From: Toxonevra muliebris
Taxonomy: Eukaryota; Arthropoda; Insecta; Diptera; Pallopteridae
Direction of reading: 5' to 3'
NCBI GenBank assembly: GCA_963691655.1
Contig: OY829326.1
Span: 148,446,998-148,510,997, forward strand
DNA length: 64,000 bases
A model generated the notes under the pieces. It had not been told where the DNA came from. It saw nothing but the letters and a program-made list of their open reading frames with translations, and did not search any database. Position 1 is the first letter of the stretch. Each line of letters starts with the position of its first letter. This document shows positions 23,680-35,756 of this stretch, piece by piece. The position numbers and the translations under genes were made by a program.

Positions 23680-24759
23680 CTTTTGTGTATATGTTTGCTT
23701 GTGTGTGTATTTATTTATATGTATGTGTGGCTTATTAAATTATTAACATTGATTTAACTTTTAACAAGAATGAGCACAACAACAAAAACTTTGTGTGGCA
23801 TGTTAATTTTCATAACAATAAAAATAATAAATTTAAAAATAAAAAAAACACAAAAACTAAAGAGCAAATGAAACAATGAGAGCATGTATGAATGAGTGAA
23901 TGAAAAACATATTGTTTACATGTGTTTAATATATTCTGGTTGTTGTTGTTGTTGTCCAACAACATTGGCCTTACAAACTTCTCTCCAGACAGCCTTTTGT
24001 ATGTGTGTGTTAAACATATACACACAAGCTTACGTAAGTATATGTACACATATTGTATTGTGTATAGTTGAATGAATCTGCTGCATTATTTTATTATTAT
24101 TATTATTATCATTATTGTTAACATTTGCCATTATTGTTGCTGCTGGTGTTGCTTTTCTTTATTGTTTTTATTGTTGCTGAATGCTTGGTTAAGTTTGTAA
24201 ATTCATTTTTTGTTATTGTTGCTGTTGGATATTTTTGGCTGTTGTTGACATTTCAATCGCTTTATTTATTTTGCAATTATGTTAAATATTATGAGACTGT
24301 TGTATTATAAGAATGTATGAAAAATGTGAAAAAGAACAGGGAAACTTCTTTTCCTTCTTTTTTGCTTTTTTTTTATTGTACTCCTCCTGCTGTTAATCGT
24401 GGGAATTCTGCAATTGTTTACAAGAATATTAACAATACATAATGTTTTGCATTATTGCATACATGTTGATGCACGCAAATATTAATGAAATTTCATACGT
24501 TTTTCATACTGTAGAGCCGAGTTGCTGGAATTATGATTCTGTAAATCATTGACAAAAAAGTAGTTAATTATGGTGTGCACATACTAGTCCAAAGTAGTAC
24601 ATGGGCACCATATAGAGCAAAGTTCTGAAGAAAGAAAACCATGAAGCGTGTTGTTGAATAATGCCGTCTCAATTTATAAATTTCTGAATCGAAATAAGAA
24701 GAAAATCAAAGCAAGAAGTTGTTTAAAGAGTAAAATTTTATATGCATTGGGTATAAAAA
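23680..24759. other. non-coding stretch with ATT/GTT repeats
   Basis: The stretch holds an ATT run (24087-24118), GTTGTT runs (23938-23954) and GT-rich bits (23700-23725). The 61- to 79-codon frames are repeat artefacts. No gene is seen. Confidence 0.55.
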
Positions 24760-24775
24760 GTCAGCAGAAAGAAAG

Positions 24776-24902
24776 CATCGCTTAGACGTAGTTGGCCAGA
24801 GTTGGGAACTTTTGCTGTTAATCGAGTCAGATGAAGATCTGGAGTAGTTGACGCCTTGTGCCCCATTAGGGGATTTAGAGCTTAATGATGATGATGATCA
24901 AC
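24776..24902 (+). mobile_element. probable LINE 3' tail with GAT repeat
   Basis: The segment is GC-richer than its surroundings and ends CCCCATTAGGGGATTTAGAG, CTTAATGATGATGATGATC. A short 3' UTR ending in an ATG/GAT triplet run is how several insect LINEs lacking poly-A end. A protein-like reading of the first 70 bases (RLDVVGQSWELLLLIE) is possible but short. No 5' coding part is present, so this would be a strongly 5'-truncated copy. Confidence 0.4.
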
Positions 24903-25383
24903 ATTTCTTTCTTCTAGATATGATATTATTATTTTTTTTTCCTTTGTATTGAGATACCATGATATCATAGTCAATGTAATGTGACTTTCATCAATTTTTC
25001 AATGAAAACGTATTAGTGAATGATTTTTAACAGTTTAATGAATGATCTTATTTTTGTCAAAGTGACAACAATGTACACTGGACATCAGATCAGACGACCG
25101 TTGCTTTTTAATATCCTTCTCCTCGCCAAAAAAATATATGAAGCCACGCACTTAAGTGTCAAACCATGTCGATTAAACAATTCATTTTACTGCAACCTTG
25201 CATCATTTGGAACAAAAATTTGCTCGTAATGTGGTGCCAAAATCCAATAATGATAACGATCAAATTACATATGTATGTAATGATGGATCGACCACAACAG
25301 ATTAAGAAAATCCTGTAGTGGATATAGAATCATTTTAAAATGTGTATACAACACAAACGTTATTCACAAATGTTTTTCATATA
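24903..25383. other. non-coding stretch
   Basis: No gene or repeat boundary is recognised up to the Tc1-like element. Confidence 0.5.
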
Positions 25384-27238
25384 CAGTGGTGGCCACGAGT
25401 TTAGCACACATGTTTTTCAACGCAACAAATTCATTTATTTCATATCGTCGTAGTTCTGGCAGAAATCACTAAGTCCATTTTTTTAATTTCTGAGATGAAG
25501 TTAGTTAATGCAGTGCATAGTGCTCTACGAACACTGGCAAAAATTAAAAACTTAACAGATTGATACACACATCATTATAGATTTTAACTGCATCATTAAA
25601 AATCGATATTATTATGTCATTCGAATTCTAGAATACGGATCCAATTAAAAAAATTAATTTGGACTTAATGATTTCTGCTTGAACGACGACGATATATTAT
25701 TTTAAAAACTTTAAACTTAAACTTATGTAGTGCTACAGTGTACATGAACATGTTTTTTGAGTGAAAATAAATTTACATATTTTGTACCTATAAAGAAAAA
25801 ATTTAAGAACATTAATATTTTGCTTGGTCACCAATTTAGCACACTTAGCATACGCTATAATATTAAGCTGATTAAGCAATTTACCTTAACTGATATCAAC
25901 TTTTTTTTTTAGTATTTGGTAGGAAATCCTTTGTTTTTTATGACTGTTGCACATCTTTTGTTTAAGCTCTCCACCAGCACCTCACAACGTCTCCATGCGT
26001 ATTGGATTTCCTACCATAACTTTGTTAAATTCTTGGGTTTTCGTTCTTCCACGGGGTGTTAAACATCATTCCATAGAATTGAGGTTGAGATCGGGAGAAC
26101 GCGGGGGCCACATCAAAACGTTGATATTATTGATCTCTAAGCTACTCTTCACCAGCCGGGAAGTGAGCTTAGGATCATTGTCGTGCATAAAAATCCAGCC
26201 AGTTGGTAAATTTTGTTCAGCAAATGGTATCATATGACTCTCCATTATATTTTTGTAAATATGTTGATCCATTCTGGTATCAATTTTTACTATGGGGCCA
26301 ACACCGTGCAAGGAAAAGGCTGCCCAGACCATCACATTTCCACCACCATGCTTTACAGTTTTAATAGTGTACTTCGGGTTATGCTGCATATTTTGGGGAC
26401 GCCATACATATTTTTTCTCATTAGATCCAAACCTGCAGAACTTCGATTCATCACTCTAGAGTATATTTTTCCAAAAAGTAAGTGGCTTATCTAAGTGCTC
26501 TTTTGCAAACTCCAATCTAGCTTTCAAATTTTTTTCAGACACCATTGGTTTGCGCTGTGCAATGCACCCACGTAATTTTTTTGAGTTTAATCGGCGCCTA
26601 ATGGTTCTGGAAGAGACATGAATACCGTATTCGGATTCTAATTCCTTTTTTATAGTATTGGAGCTCTTAAATGGGTCTTTAGCTGATATTCGATACATGA
26701 TTTGGTCATCTTTTGGTGAAGTTTTAAGTGCTCGAGATACTTGTCTTACATTTTAAGTAACCCTAAAAGTATTAACATGTCGCATTGCATTGAAAATCAT
26801 CTTTCGTGAACATTTTAATGCCCGAGAAATTTCTGAAACAGTCCGACCCTGCGCTTTCATTTGAATAATGACGGCCCTTTTTGCTTCTGAGCACCACTGA
26901 CCTTTCGCCATACCTATTTTCACTTTTTTTTAATTAAATGTATTATTTAACATCATAAATTTTATAAATACCTCGTAACTAATTGTTGAAACTTACAAAA
27001 AATAAAAATATTAAATAAATTCCAAAATGTGCTAAACAAATGTCCAACTCGAAACGTACTACAACGAAACAACTTACAATTTTTTCTTAAATGAATGAAA
27101 AATATTGTAAATAAAGAAACGGAAATTATTTGTTATTGCTGTTTTAATGAACTTGTAAAATTTCACCGCAATATCTGAAAGCAGTGGTGAAAAAAAGGAA
27201 CTTAATGCAACGATCTGCTAAACTCGTGGCCACCACTG
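25384..27238 (-). mobile_element. Tc1-like DNA transposon, full length, transposase inactivated
   Basis: The ends are identical inverted repeats of 23 bp beginning CAGTGGTGGCCACGAG and ending at TTTAGCA. TA precedes the left end (25382-25383) and follows the right end (27239-27240), the expected Tc1/mariner target duplication. The element is 1855 bp with a single transposase gene on the minus strand (26911 down to about 25909). Both ends are uncorrupted while the gene has two stops and a shift, so the copy could still be moved by an active relative. Confidence 0.95.
25909..26911 (-). pseudogene. Tc1-family transposase, two in-frame stops and a 3' frameshift
   Basis: The gene starts at ATG 26911. 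The N-terminus is a helix-turn-helix (GRTVSEISRALKCSRKMIFN) followed by an in-frame stop at 26753-26755. The reading resumes through a second helix-turn-helix (YGIHVSSRTIRRRLN, ORF 26698-26456) to a second stop at 26456-26458, where Trp is usual. The DDE core follows: SDESKF (first Asp), then GGGNVMVWAAF and MHDNDPKLTSRLV (second Asp). The segment after RSPDLN, where the third acidic residue (Glu of the DD34E triad) belongs, is shifted out of frame and stops at 26066. Beyond it the C-terminus is still legible in another frame (WRRCEVLVESLNKRC, GFPTKY), with further stops. Length and layout are those of a normal transposase of about 340 residues. Confidence 0.93.
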
Positions 27239-27289
27239 TACCTAGACTTCGATCACAATAATTCTGAAATTTCAGAATCAGCTTATAGA

Positions 27290-27900
27290 TGTCCAACTTT
27301 TGGATTAGTTGATAATGGTTTTGGTCTCGTTTTTGAGATACTTTTCTATCTGCTATCATTGACTGATTCTTATTCTGTATACCGTTTCAATTTTTTAACT
27401 GAGTTTTTGTCTGAATTTGGTCTGAATATCGATCTGTTTTATGGTCTGACTTTGGAACTGAGTGTGAGCCTAAATTTTGGTGTAAATTTTGAGCTAATTT
27501 TTCGTTTAAATTTTGGTTCATATTCAGCTTAAATTAGTGTTTAAGTTCTGATTTTTGGTCTGAATTTTGGTTTAATTTATTTTTTTTTTGAATTCAGGTT
27601 TGAGCTTGTGCTTTAATTCTGGTTAGATTTTTAGTCTTCAGTTGATCTGATTTTTGGTTTGAATATCGGTCTAAGTTTTTGTGAGAATTTTGTGGATTCT
27701 GGGCAAACAATTAATTGTACTGTTTCTTTTACAGCTTTTCTTTTTTACTACATATCAAATAAAATGTCTGGCTTTTCTAGTTTGGTCTTTGTTTTTTGGA
27801 GTTTAGTCTTCGTTATTTACCGTTTAGGTTTTGGCTTTTAATCTTTTGCGTTTAGCCTTTGGTCTTTGGTTTTGATCTTTTGTCTTCCGCTCAAACGAAT
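27290..27900 (+). repeat. GGTCTGA/GGTTTGA degenerate tract 2
   Basis: A quasi-periodic G/T-rich strand with phrases such as TTTTGGTCTGAATTTTGG, TTGGTCTGAATAT, TTTTTGGTTTGAATATCGG and TTTGGTCTTTG. It begins directly downstream of the Tc1-like element. There is no exact unit and the spacing is about 10-14 bases. Confidence 0.6.
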
Positions 27901-28504
27901 ATATTCCAAAATTTCTATTAACTGGGATCCTTTTCAGTGTCGTCTGCTCTCCGGTGATCTAGAACCCAGAATATTGTATTTGAGTCTGCTTGTTTTTCAA
28001 GTAGATTACTTTTCCTATATATAAAATCAAAGTTTTTAGGTTTAGTTTCAAATTCTTTAGCTTTTATTTTCTTCACAACTTTCTTACTATGATCTATCGA
28101 TTTTGGCTGATTCAAGTTATAATTTGCAGTTCAACTGAGAATATTCTACAGTACGAAAATATTTAAAATACGCAACGAACGACGATGGTTGCGTGCTCAT
28201 GTATGTAAATTTTATTTAAATTTCATATACTTCAGCAGCTATTCGTTTCAAAAGAGTAAAAAATCGCCGACTCTTTTGACTCGTTTAAATGAATGGCTAT
28301 TGACTTTACTCTGCTTCTGGTTATTCTTTTTGTTGTCGTTGTTGTTATTGTTGTTGTAGTTAATGTTGTTATTGTTGCATGAAATTTATGTAAAGGCCAA
28401 ATAAAATTTATCTCCCTTTCAGCATGATGAAAAATTTTCACAATAATGTGAAATTATGAACCTGTCTCTACATGTGTACATTCATACATACAAATATTAA
28501 TATA
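27901..28504. other. non-coding stretch with GTT repeat
   Basis: A GTTGTTATTGTTG run lies at 28330-28378. No gene is recognised. Confidence 0.5.
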
Positions 28505-28509
28505 TGAAC

Positions 28510-28681
28510 GCTCTTTTAAATTCGCGGGGGTAAGGGGGCTTTTGTCGATAATCCACTAAACCCTTCCTAACTGTCCACCCTTACCAATGAAAATCTCATA
28601 CATTTTGATTATTGGTCAGGATTCAAACTAACAAACAAAAAAATTCGAACCCCCCATCAGTAATCTCTGGAACCGCTAGTG
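28510..28681 (-). mobile_element. CACTAGCG-family miniature element, copy D
   Basis: The right end, reverse complemented, is CACTAGCGGTTCCAGAG, followed by a G-rich block (GATGGGGGGTTCG). The left side carries CGCGGGGGTAAGGGGGC. The middle phrase AAATCTCATACATTTTGATT (continuing ATTGGTCAGGATT) matches copy B over about 30 bases and copy A in part. The left terminal repeat is worn, so its exact start is uncertain. Confidence 0.55.
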
Positions 28682-29329
28682 TATGCGTACATATGTATAC
28701 TATTGGCATTGACAGTTGCAACAACAATAATGCAAGTATCAGCAAATGTGGCCATATTGTAAGCTAGGCTTAAATTAATTCCAAAAAACGCGAGTGCACC
28801 GCAAAGGAGAGTGAGATAAAAGTAAACCAAACCATATAAAAAAGAAATGGAAATAAATATGAAATGAATTTTGGGCACATATACTTATTTTAGTAATGGT
28901 TAAATATTTTCACTTGGTTGGTTTGTATTAAAACACTTTAATATGCAAAAGTTAAAGTTCAAGTGCGTTCATATATTTTAAATAAAAGTGCATGAAAAAA
29001 TCAATAACAATAAATATTTTAAAGAGATGGGTTTTTATTTAATTAAATTTAAATCTTAAAAATATTTTTTTCTGACTTTTTAGTTCAAATTTTACATGTG
29101 TATATGTATAGGCACATATTAGGTATAACATTTGCAAAAGCACTTTGAAATAGCGCTTAAGAAAGTTCAATGTTTTATAGGTAGAAAAAAGCTGCTTACT
29201 TAAGAGTTATGTTTAGTGAGATCAAATAGAAAGAAAAACTCAAACCGATAGCTAACTTCAACTACTCAATGGAGCGTTATCAATTCTTTATGTTTTAAAG
29301 AAGGAAACTTGTAGTTGACTTTATTTCGG
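28682..29329. other. non-coding stretch
   Basis: No gene or repeat boundary is recognised. Confidence 0.5.
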
Positions 29330-30310
29330 CTAGCTATTGGTTCATTGGATCTGATGCTTAGTCTTTGATCTTTGGTTTTAGATTTTTCGGTTTTGATTTT
29401 TAGTTCTTTGCTTCTGGTTTTTGAATTTTTGTTTCTAACTGTTGGCTTTTTCTCTGTGTTTTAGTTTCATCGTGTTTGGTTTGTGGGCTTTGGTGTGTGG
29501 TCTTTAGTTCCTGATATTTTTTTTAGGACTCTAGTCTCTACTCTTTGTTATTGGTATTTAATCTCGTGATTTAGATTTTTACCCTTTGGTTTTTAATTTC
29601 TATTTGTTTTTTGGTCCTAGGTTTTTTGTTTTTTAGTTTAGTTTTGCATTTTTTTAATCTTTGATTTCAGATCTATGGTTTTTGCTTTATTGTTTTTGGT
29701 CATTGTTCTTTAATCTATAGTTTTTATTCTCTAACCATTGGTTTGTGGTTATTGGGTTTAATCAGTTGCCCATGATCTTTGGTTTTTGATCTCTCACATC
29801 ATTTATCTTTCATTTTTATTTTTATCTTTGTTTTCTGATTTTTGTTCTTTGGTCTTTGACTTTTAATCTTTAATATGTGATCCTTGATTTTTTAACTTTG
29901 ATCTTCAGGTCTTTGTTTTTTGGTTGTTGGTTTTAAATGTTTAGCCCTTGATCTTTAGTATTTGGTCTTTGGCTTTGGTCTGCGGTTTTTGTATTTTAAA
30001 CTTTTGTTTTTGAACTTTGATCTTTGGTCGGTCTGTGCTTCTCAGTGTCCGGTCCTTGGTATTTGGCCTTTGGTCTATGGTTTTTCAACTTTGAACTTTA
30101 GTTTTTGATCTGACCTCTTCTTATTTTGAGCGATGATTTTTGGTTTTTAATTTTTGGTCTTTAATTTCAGGTTTTTGGTTTTGGTCTATGGACTATGGTC
30201 TTTGATACTTGATGTGTGAGCTTTTGTTTCTGGTTACTGACTTTGATTACTGTTAGTTTGGTACCCGTTTCTGAATTATGTTTCTTTCCTTGTGCCTTTA
30301 GTCGAGTTTT
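29330..30310 (+). repeat. GGTCTTTGGTTTT degenerate tract 3 (about 1 kb)
   Basis: The longest uninterrupted tract of this kind. Phrases such as TTTGGTTTTTGATCTTTGG, TTTGGTCTTTGAC and TTTTTGGTTTTTAATTTTTGG repeat at short, irregular spacing. The dominant phrase is GGTCTTTG/GGTTTTTG rather than GGTCTGA, so this is a divergent or more expanded relative of the other tracts. The strand is almost free of A runs. Confidence 0.6.
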
Positions 30311-32294
30311 GGGGTAGTTGTTTACTTATTATTCAAGCAAAGATGAAACAATATAAAAAATGTTGAAGTTTCACTTGAAAAAAATTTCATAATAATTAAA
30401 ACTTAAATGCCAGTTACATAAAAGACTCTACAGCCAATTTTACTCAATGTTATTCAAATGAGTTTCATTCTTTAAAAATAAGTACTTGCTTATTTTAAAG
30501 AATACACATTTAAAATATTAAATTATGCCATTGAAATGTTTTTCTTTAGAACTTAATTTTATCTTACTGTCGATTTTAAGAATAATAAAAACATTTAAAA
30601 CATTAAAAATTAAATTTCCAACAACAAAATTCATACAGTTTTGTATACTTTTGCTTGTGTGTTGTGTTGAATGCATTTCTTGCATACTCATTAAAATAAT
30701 CTCAAAGTTTTCTAGGGATTTTCTTTAGTTATACATACATATGTATATACAAACTGCAGGAGTTGTTGTAGTAGTTTTTGTTGTTATTTTTTAGTAGTTA
30801 TTTTTGTTTTTGTTGTTTTAACGACTATGCTAAAGAATTAACACTTAAGTGCAAAATTTTAATTTCTTTTTTATCGAGCTTAAAATAAAAGAAGAAAATG
30901 AAATAATGAAATAGAGATAGAAAGAGAAAATCTCTTTCTTTCTTTTACTTTTTGTTGTATATCTTTCTTTGAGCCTTTACTAATTCAGTGCATTTATGCG
31001 AGAGAACAAGCTAATTTGCATTCTTAATGACATTTTTACATTTAAAAATGGGAACATATATACAGATCAACTGCGATACTGATGACACCCTGCTATTTTC
31101 TCTGTACACCCTACCACTTTCCCTATCAGCAAAGTGCTGATATTCTGCATAAAATATGCAATTTTACAAAAAAAGAACAGGTTTATCTTATTTTCAAGTG
31201 AAATAATGAAAGCTTTTAATATACATTTTTAATAATATGTGCAAATAAAAATTCTATAAGTAATTTATTAAAATATACAACTTACACAATACAAACACAC
31301 AGAGGTCATAAAACATTTACAAATAATAAAATAAAATAGACATAAAATAAACAAAGTGAAATAAAAAATTTTAACTAAAAATATTTTTGGCATTATTCAA
31401 ATCACAATTTATGAATGCATACAAATCTCTCTGGCAATTGAAAGCGATTTCATTATTATCATCATCATGAAATTATTGATGATAATAAATATTTGATTGT
31501 TGCATCAAATCAATAAAGCTTATCGACACATAAAATCCATAATTTCAATTGTCAGGCGGCATCACTGAAACACCAAAAATGTCTCTAGCAACAACGAAAA
31601 CAATAATATAAACAGTAGGTGTAAGGCAAAATACAAAAAAAGTTATTAAAACAAAACGTCAGCGTGTCGTCGTCACCATCGTTGTCTATAAAACAATTTG
31701 AGTTTTGCAGTTATGCCTGCAGCCATTGGAACTCCATCATGCCTACACATTCGTCGCTGCCACCAGGCACTCCCTCTATTCTCATATTTGAATGCCTCGC
31801 AAATGAATAAATCACTTTAGTTGGGTTAGCACTTGCCACCATAAAAACCAGCAGCCCAACCAAATATCAAATCCACTACCTACACCATAACTACCACCAC
31901 GTGGAGCATAATCAACATTCGCCTTTTCTTGTGGTATGACTACAGTATATCAAAAATATGAATACAAAAAAATTTGGAAACGCACTTCAGTTGGGCAGTA
32001 TCGACTTAGTTATACACTGCCCGGATCAAGTTTTCAGACATGCCCTTTCTTAATCATACCATAATCTCGAATCAATTCGACAGTCTACAGTCCACAGGGT
32101 GTCTACAGTTGGCGCGTTTGACCAGTGGTTCATGGTGGATCTCTAATATACTGCCAAATATTTTCTAACTGAAAAACTTCTTTTATCGGTAGTCGGTATT
32201 ATTTAAATTGTCTCGAAAATTGGCAACAAAACTGAGAATTCAAAAAATATTTATGAGATATAAAGCGAAACAGCAGGACACATAAAATGTATTT
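30311..32294. other. non-coding stretch; GC-richer patch 31560-31930
   Basis: Most of this is AT-rich with GTT repeats (30750-30830). The patch 31640-31930 is noticeably richer in GC (TGCCTGCAGCCATTGGAAC, CGTCGCTGCCACCAGGCAC), but all six frames are broken. It could be a conserved non-coding element. No gene is called. Confidence 0.5.
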
Positions 32295-33170
32295 GCCATG
32301 GTACAAGGCAGACTAGATATAGAATAAATTTGAAACCAGATTAAAGCTTAGACAAAACATGACAATAATGAGACCAAAACTCCGAACTAAAGTCAGACAA
32401 ACAATCAATCCAATTTCGCCATGGTTTTGCCATGGTGCAAAGCAGACTAGCCTAGAATATAGAATAAATTTTAAACCAAATTAAAGCTTAGTCAAAACAT
32501 GACAATAATCAGTCCGAAACTCCGAACTAAAGTCAGACAAACAATCAATCCAAAATTTAGACCAGAACTCAGACAAAATTTCAGACTTAAACTCAAGCAA
32601 AACATTAGATCAAATTCAGCCCAAAATTTGGACAAAAATTCGAATTATCTTTAGACCAAAATTTTACATAAAATTCAGACACTAAAACTTAAACCACTTT
32701 CTGACCAAAATCAGAACAAATTCTGATAAAAATTCAATAAAATTAGACCAAAGTTCAGATCAGAATTAAGACTGAACATCAGACTAAAAACAAGGCCAAC
32801 ATTTCAAGAAAATAAAGACCAAATTTACACCAAAACTTAGACCAAACACTGAGCTAAAACTCTAACTAAATTCATACCAATAATTGGAGTAAAACTGTGA
32901 TCAAAACTCTGTCTAAAGCTTGGACCAAAATTCAGATCAAATCAAACCAAAAATCAAATTAAAAATCAGAACAAAAATCGAACAAAACTCAAATCGATAT
33001 GGAATTTAGAACAAAATTCAATTCAAATAGTTGAAAAATTAGAGTAAAAACCAGGCCAAAATTGGGGCCACAATTTAGGCAAAAAGTCAAACCGAAGCTT
33101 AACCCAAAAGTCAAACCAAAATCAGACCGAAAATCCAAAGAAAAGTTCAACCGAAAATCGAAAAAAGATT
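32295..33170 (-). repeat. GGTCTGA-type tract 4, reverse orientation, with 134-bp tandem duplication
   Basis: On the plus strand it reads AGACCAAAATTCAGAC and CAAACCAAAAATC in series, i.e. the complement of tracts 1 and 2. At its left edge GCCATGGTACAAGGCAGACT (32295) recurs as GCCATGGTGCAAAGCAGACT (32429). The whole 134-base unit is repeated with few changes, showing a recent tandem duplication inside the tract. Confidence 0.7.
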
Positions 33171-35099
33171 AAAAATAAGTTTTAAATATATTATAGTTGA
33201 AGTGTAAATGGTAATCAGTTTCGGTGTGGAGAGTTTTTAAGAAATTTTATTTTTATTTTTGGAAGAAGTTACAGCCCCCACAACCCTCTGGATCCATCAC
33301 ATCTAGAGACAATGAAGTTTTTTTTGTTGGGTTGAGAAATGCAGGACCATGAATGAAGCATAACTGATAGCTGACATACAAAGAAGGCAGTGACGATTTT
33401 ATTAGGAGAATAAGTTTTCTGATCTTAGAGCTTACAGACTTGGCTATGAAAATACATATACAAGATCGCCATTAAATTAGTGTTTAGAAAAGATAACTAC
33501 TAGATTTTTCGCAATCCAGTATTCAGAAAATTGTGATCAATATTTCGGAACTATTCTGAAATAAATAGATAAAATAAATAGGAAACAATTGCCAATTGGA
33601 AAATATTTTTTGTTTTATTCTTGCAGTTATTAAAGGCAAATTCTTCAGACTTCTCCAATTTCGAAAGTCCCAAAGTTTTCAGATCGATTCGTCAGAGTTT
33701 TTTAATAATTTTTTTTTACAATTTCTTCACTAGTCGCCTATTTATATTTAAAAACTTTAAGCGATGTGAGTCTGATAATTTTTAAATTTTCTTTTCTTGA
33801 AATTAAGACATCAACACAAATGAAACCATAAATTTTAAGTGTAGTGTATTTTTTTTTTTTTTGAATATTTGACGCGAATTTATCATTTTGAATGTTTTAG
33901 TTTTTATTTTTTTTTTTTAGTTTTATTGAAGCGATTTCCATTCCTCTATTGTTTTGTTGCAGCAACAATTCATCATGAATGTTCAACAAAAAATTAAATT
34001 GATGAGAAACGAAAATTTGAAATATAGTAAAAAGATGAATTTGAATGTGAACACATGGAAACACTTACATATACGCATATATGGGTATATCCCAGTAGGA
34101 AAAGGAAGGTAAAAGAAAAGAAATGATTTAGGATAAAGAATGTTTCCCATTTAGAAGTTTTTAATTCTTCTTTTTTTGTGAAATATAATAAAATTGAAAA
34201 CTTTCATATTCTATTTCTTCTCAACGAAGAAGGCTTTGTAATTGGCTTCCATTTTCATTACTCAGAAATGAAAATGAATGTGTTATGCTTGAAACTGATA
34301 GAAAGCCTTTAAATGAAAAGTTCTTGAGCATATTTCAACTGGGATATATACACATAGCTGTATATCAAACATCACTTTAAAATTTTTCGACAATAAGAAA
34401 TCAACATATTTATATGCTCCCTAATAATTTTGAATCTATCAAATGTATCTCAAAAATACGTTTTGATATTGTGAATTATTCAAATTCAAAAATTGGAAAT
34501 ATAAATCTACATATGCAAATAATCAGCATAATCATCAAGAACAATAACAAATCCTGAAGTAGACAATTGCTGAAGGGATACAAATTTGTTCTTGGTAAAT
34601 AAAACTTGCACACAAGAAGTAAACATGAAAAAACATGAAGTGTCTGCCGGGTCGTGCAGAACTTTTAACAAACGAATTGGTTTTGATTGCGTAAAGGTAA
34701 AAAAACAAAAACATAACATGAAACATTATCAATATAAGAAATATGTATATGAGTATTTTGTGATTTTTGCTAAGAAATTACATAAATTTTGACCTATACA
34801 AATAAAAACAAGGAGCATAGTAAAATAAGAGATGAACTCGATTGTTGAAATATTAAGAAATTTTTTGTTTTGGAAAAGAGAAATACAATAAATTGCTTAA
34901 AAATCGAACATGTGTTTTAATGAAAGATAGGAAATTCAATAGAATGGGAAGGTAAATTACAAAGGAAACGTTCATTAATGTACCATATTTCAAATGAGGT
35001 TAACATACCAAAGATTAGAGTGTTGAGCATTTGGAGTTTTTATCGAAAGGCCACAGATTCAATACAAGAAACAGAAAACACAAAACATTTAATATCTAG
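33171..35099. other. non-coding stretch
   Basis: A phrase, CCCCCACAACCCTCTGGATCC (around 33276-33296), is weakly like the C-rich end of the CACTAGCG family but lacks the terminal bases. T runs lie at 33850-33862 and 33908-33919. No gene is seen. Confidence 0.45.
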
Positions 35100-35107
35100 C
35101 TTCCAAT

Positions 35108-35574
35108 CAGTGTTGCGATTGTGGGTACAATTGTACTTTTTGGGGTACAATTTCAAAATTATGACACGAAAGTACGCCTTTTTTTTGAGGTACGTTTTTG
35201 GCTGTGCAACGCCACATGTATAAAAGTATATTGCCACCTTAATTTGTTAATGTACCAAAATACATATCCAAACTTTAATATGTTGACTATTTTTTTTTTT
35301 TTTTTAATTTTTTATATTAACTAAAAGAACAGAGACGTAAGTTTGTGTGAATGCACAAACAAATTTTTGGTCTAGGTGGAAACATTTAATCTTAATGCAT
35401 CAGAAACTCGATTTTGGTAAAGGGTTTTTAGGTCTTTAGCAAAAGAAAGATAGCGATATGTACTAAAATATACTGATACATGCAACACAATTTTTGTGAG
35501 GTACATTTTGGTATTGAAAAGTACGTGTAGTCCCAAATTCTGACACTTTTATAAATTTGTTAATCATAACACTG
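35108..35574. mobile_element. hAT-type miniature element (8-bp target duplication)
   Basis: The left end is CAGTGTTGCGATT and the right end, reverse complemented, is CAGTGTTATGATT (11 of 13 match). The 8-mers flanking it are CTTCCAAT (35100-35107) and ATTCCAAT (35575-35582), 7 of 8 identical. CAGTGTT ends plus an 8-bp duplication are typical of the hAT superfamily. GGTACA/TGTACC and AAGTAC motifs recur near both ends. There is no transposase frame; length 467 bp. Confidence 0.75.
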
Positions 35575-35756
35575 ATTCCAATTATTACGATTCGCTTGAA
35601 GTAGTTCAGTACTTTTTCATTAGTCTAATGAAAACAATTTAAAATGCAAGTCTATGTTGTGTTGATATACAAATTTTAGTTTGATCTTATAACATAGAGC
35701 CAAAAAAAAGAACAAAAAAAAAAATGCGTAAACACATTGTTGTTTATGTTGTTGTC

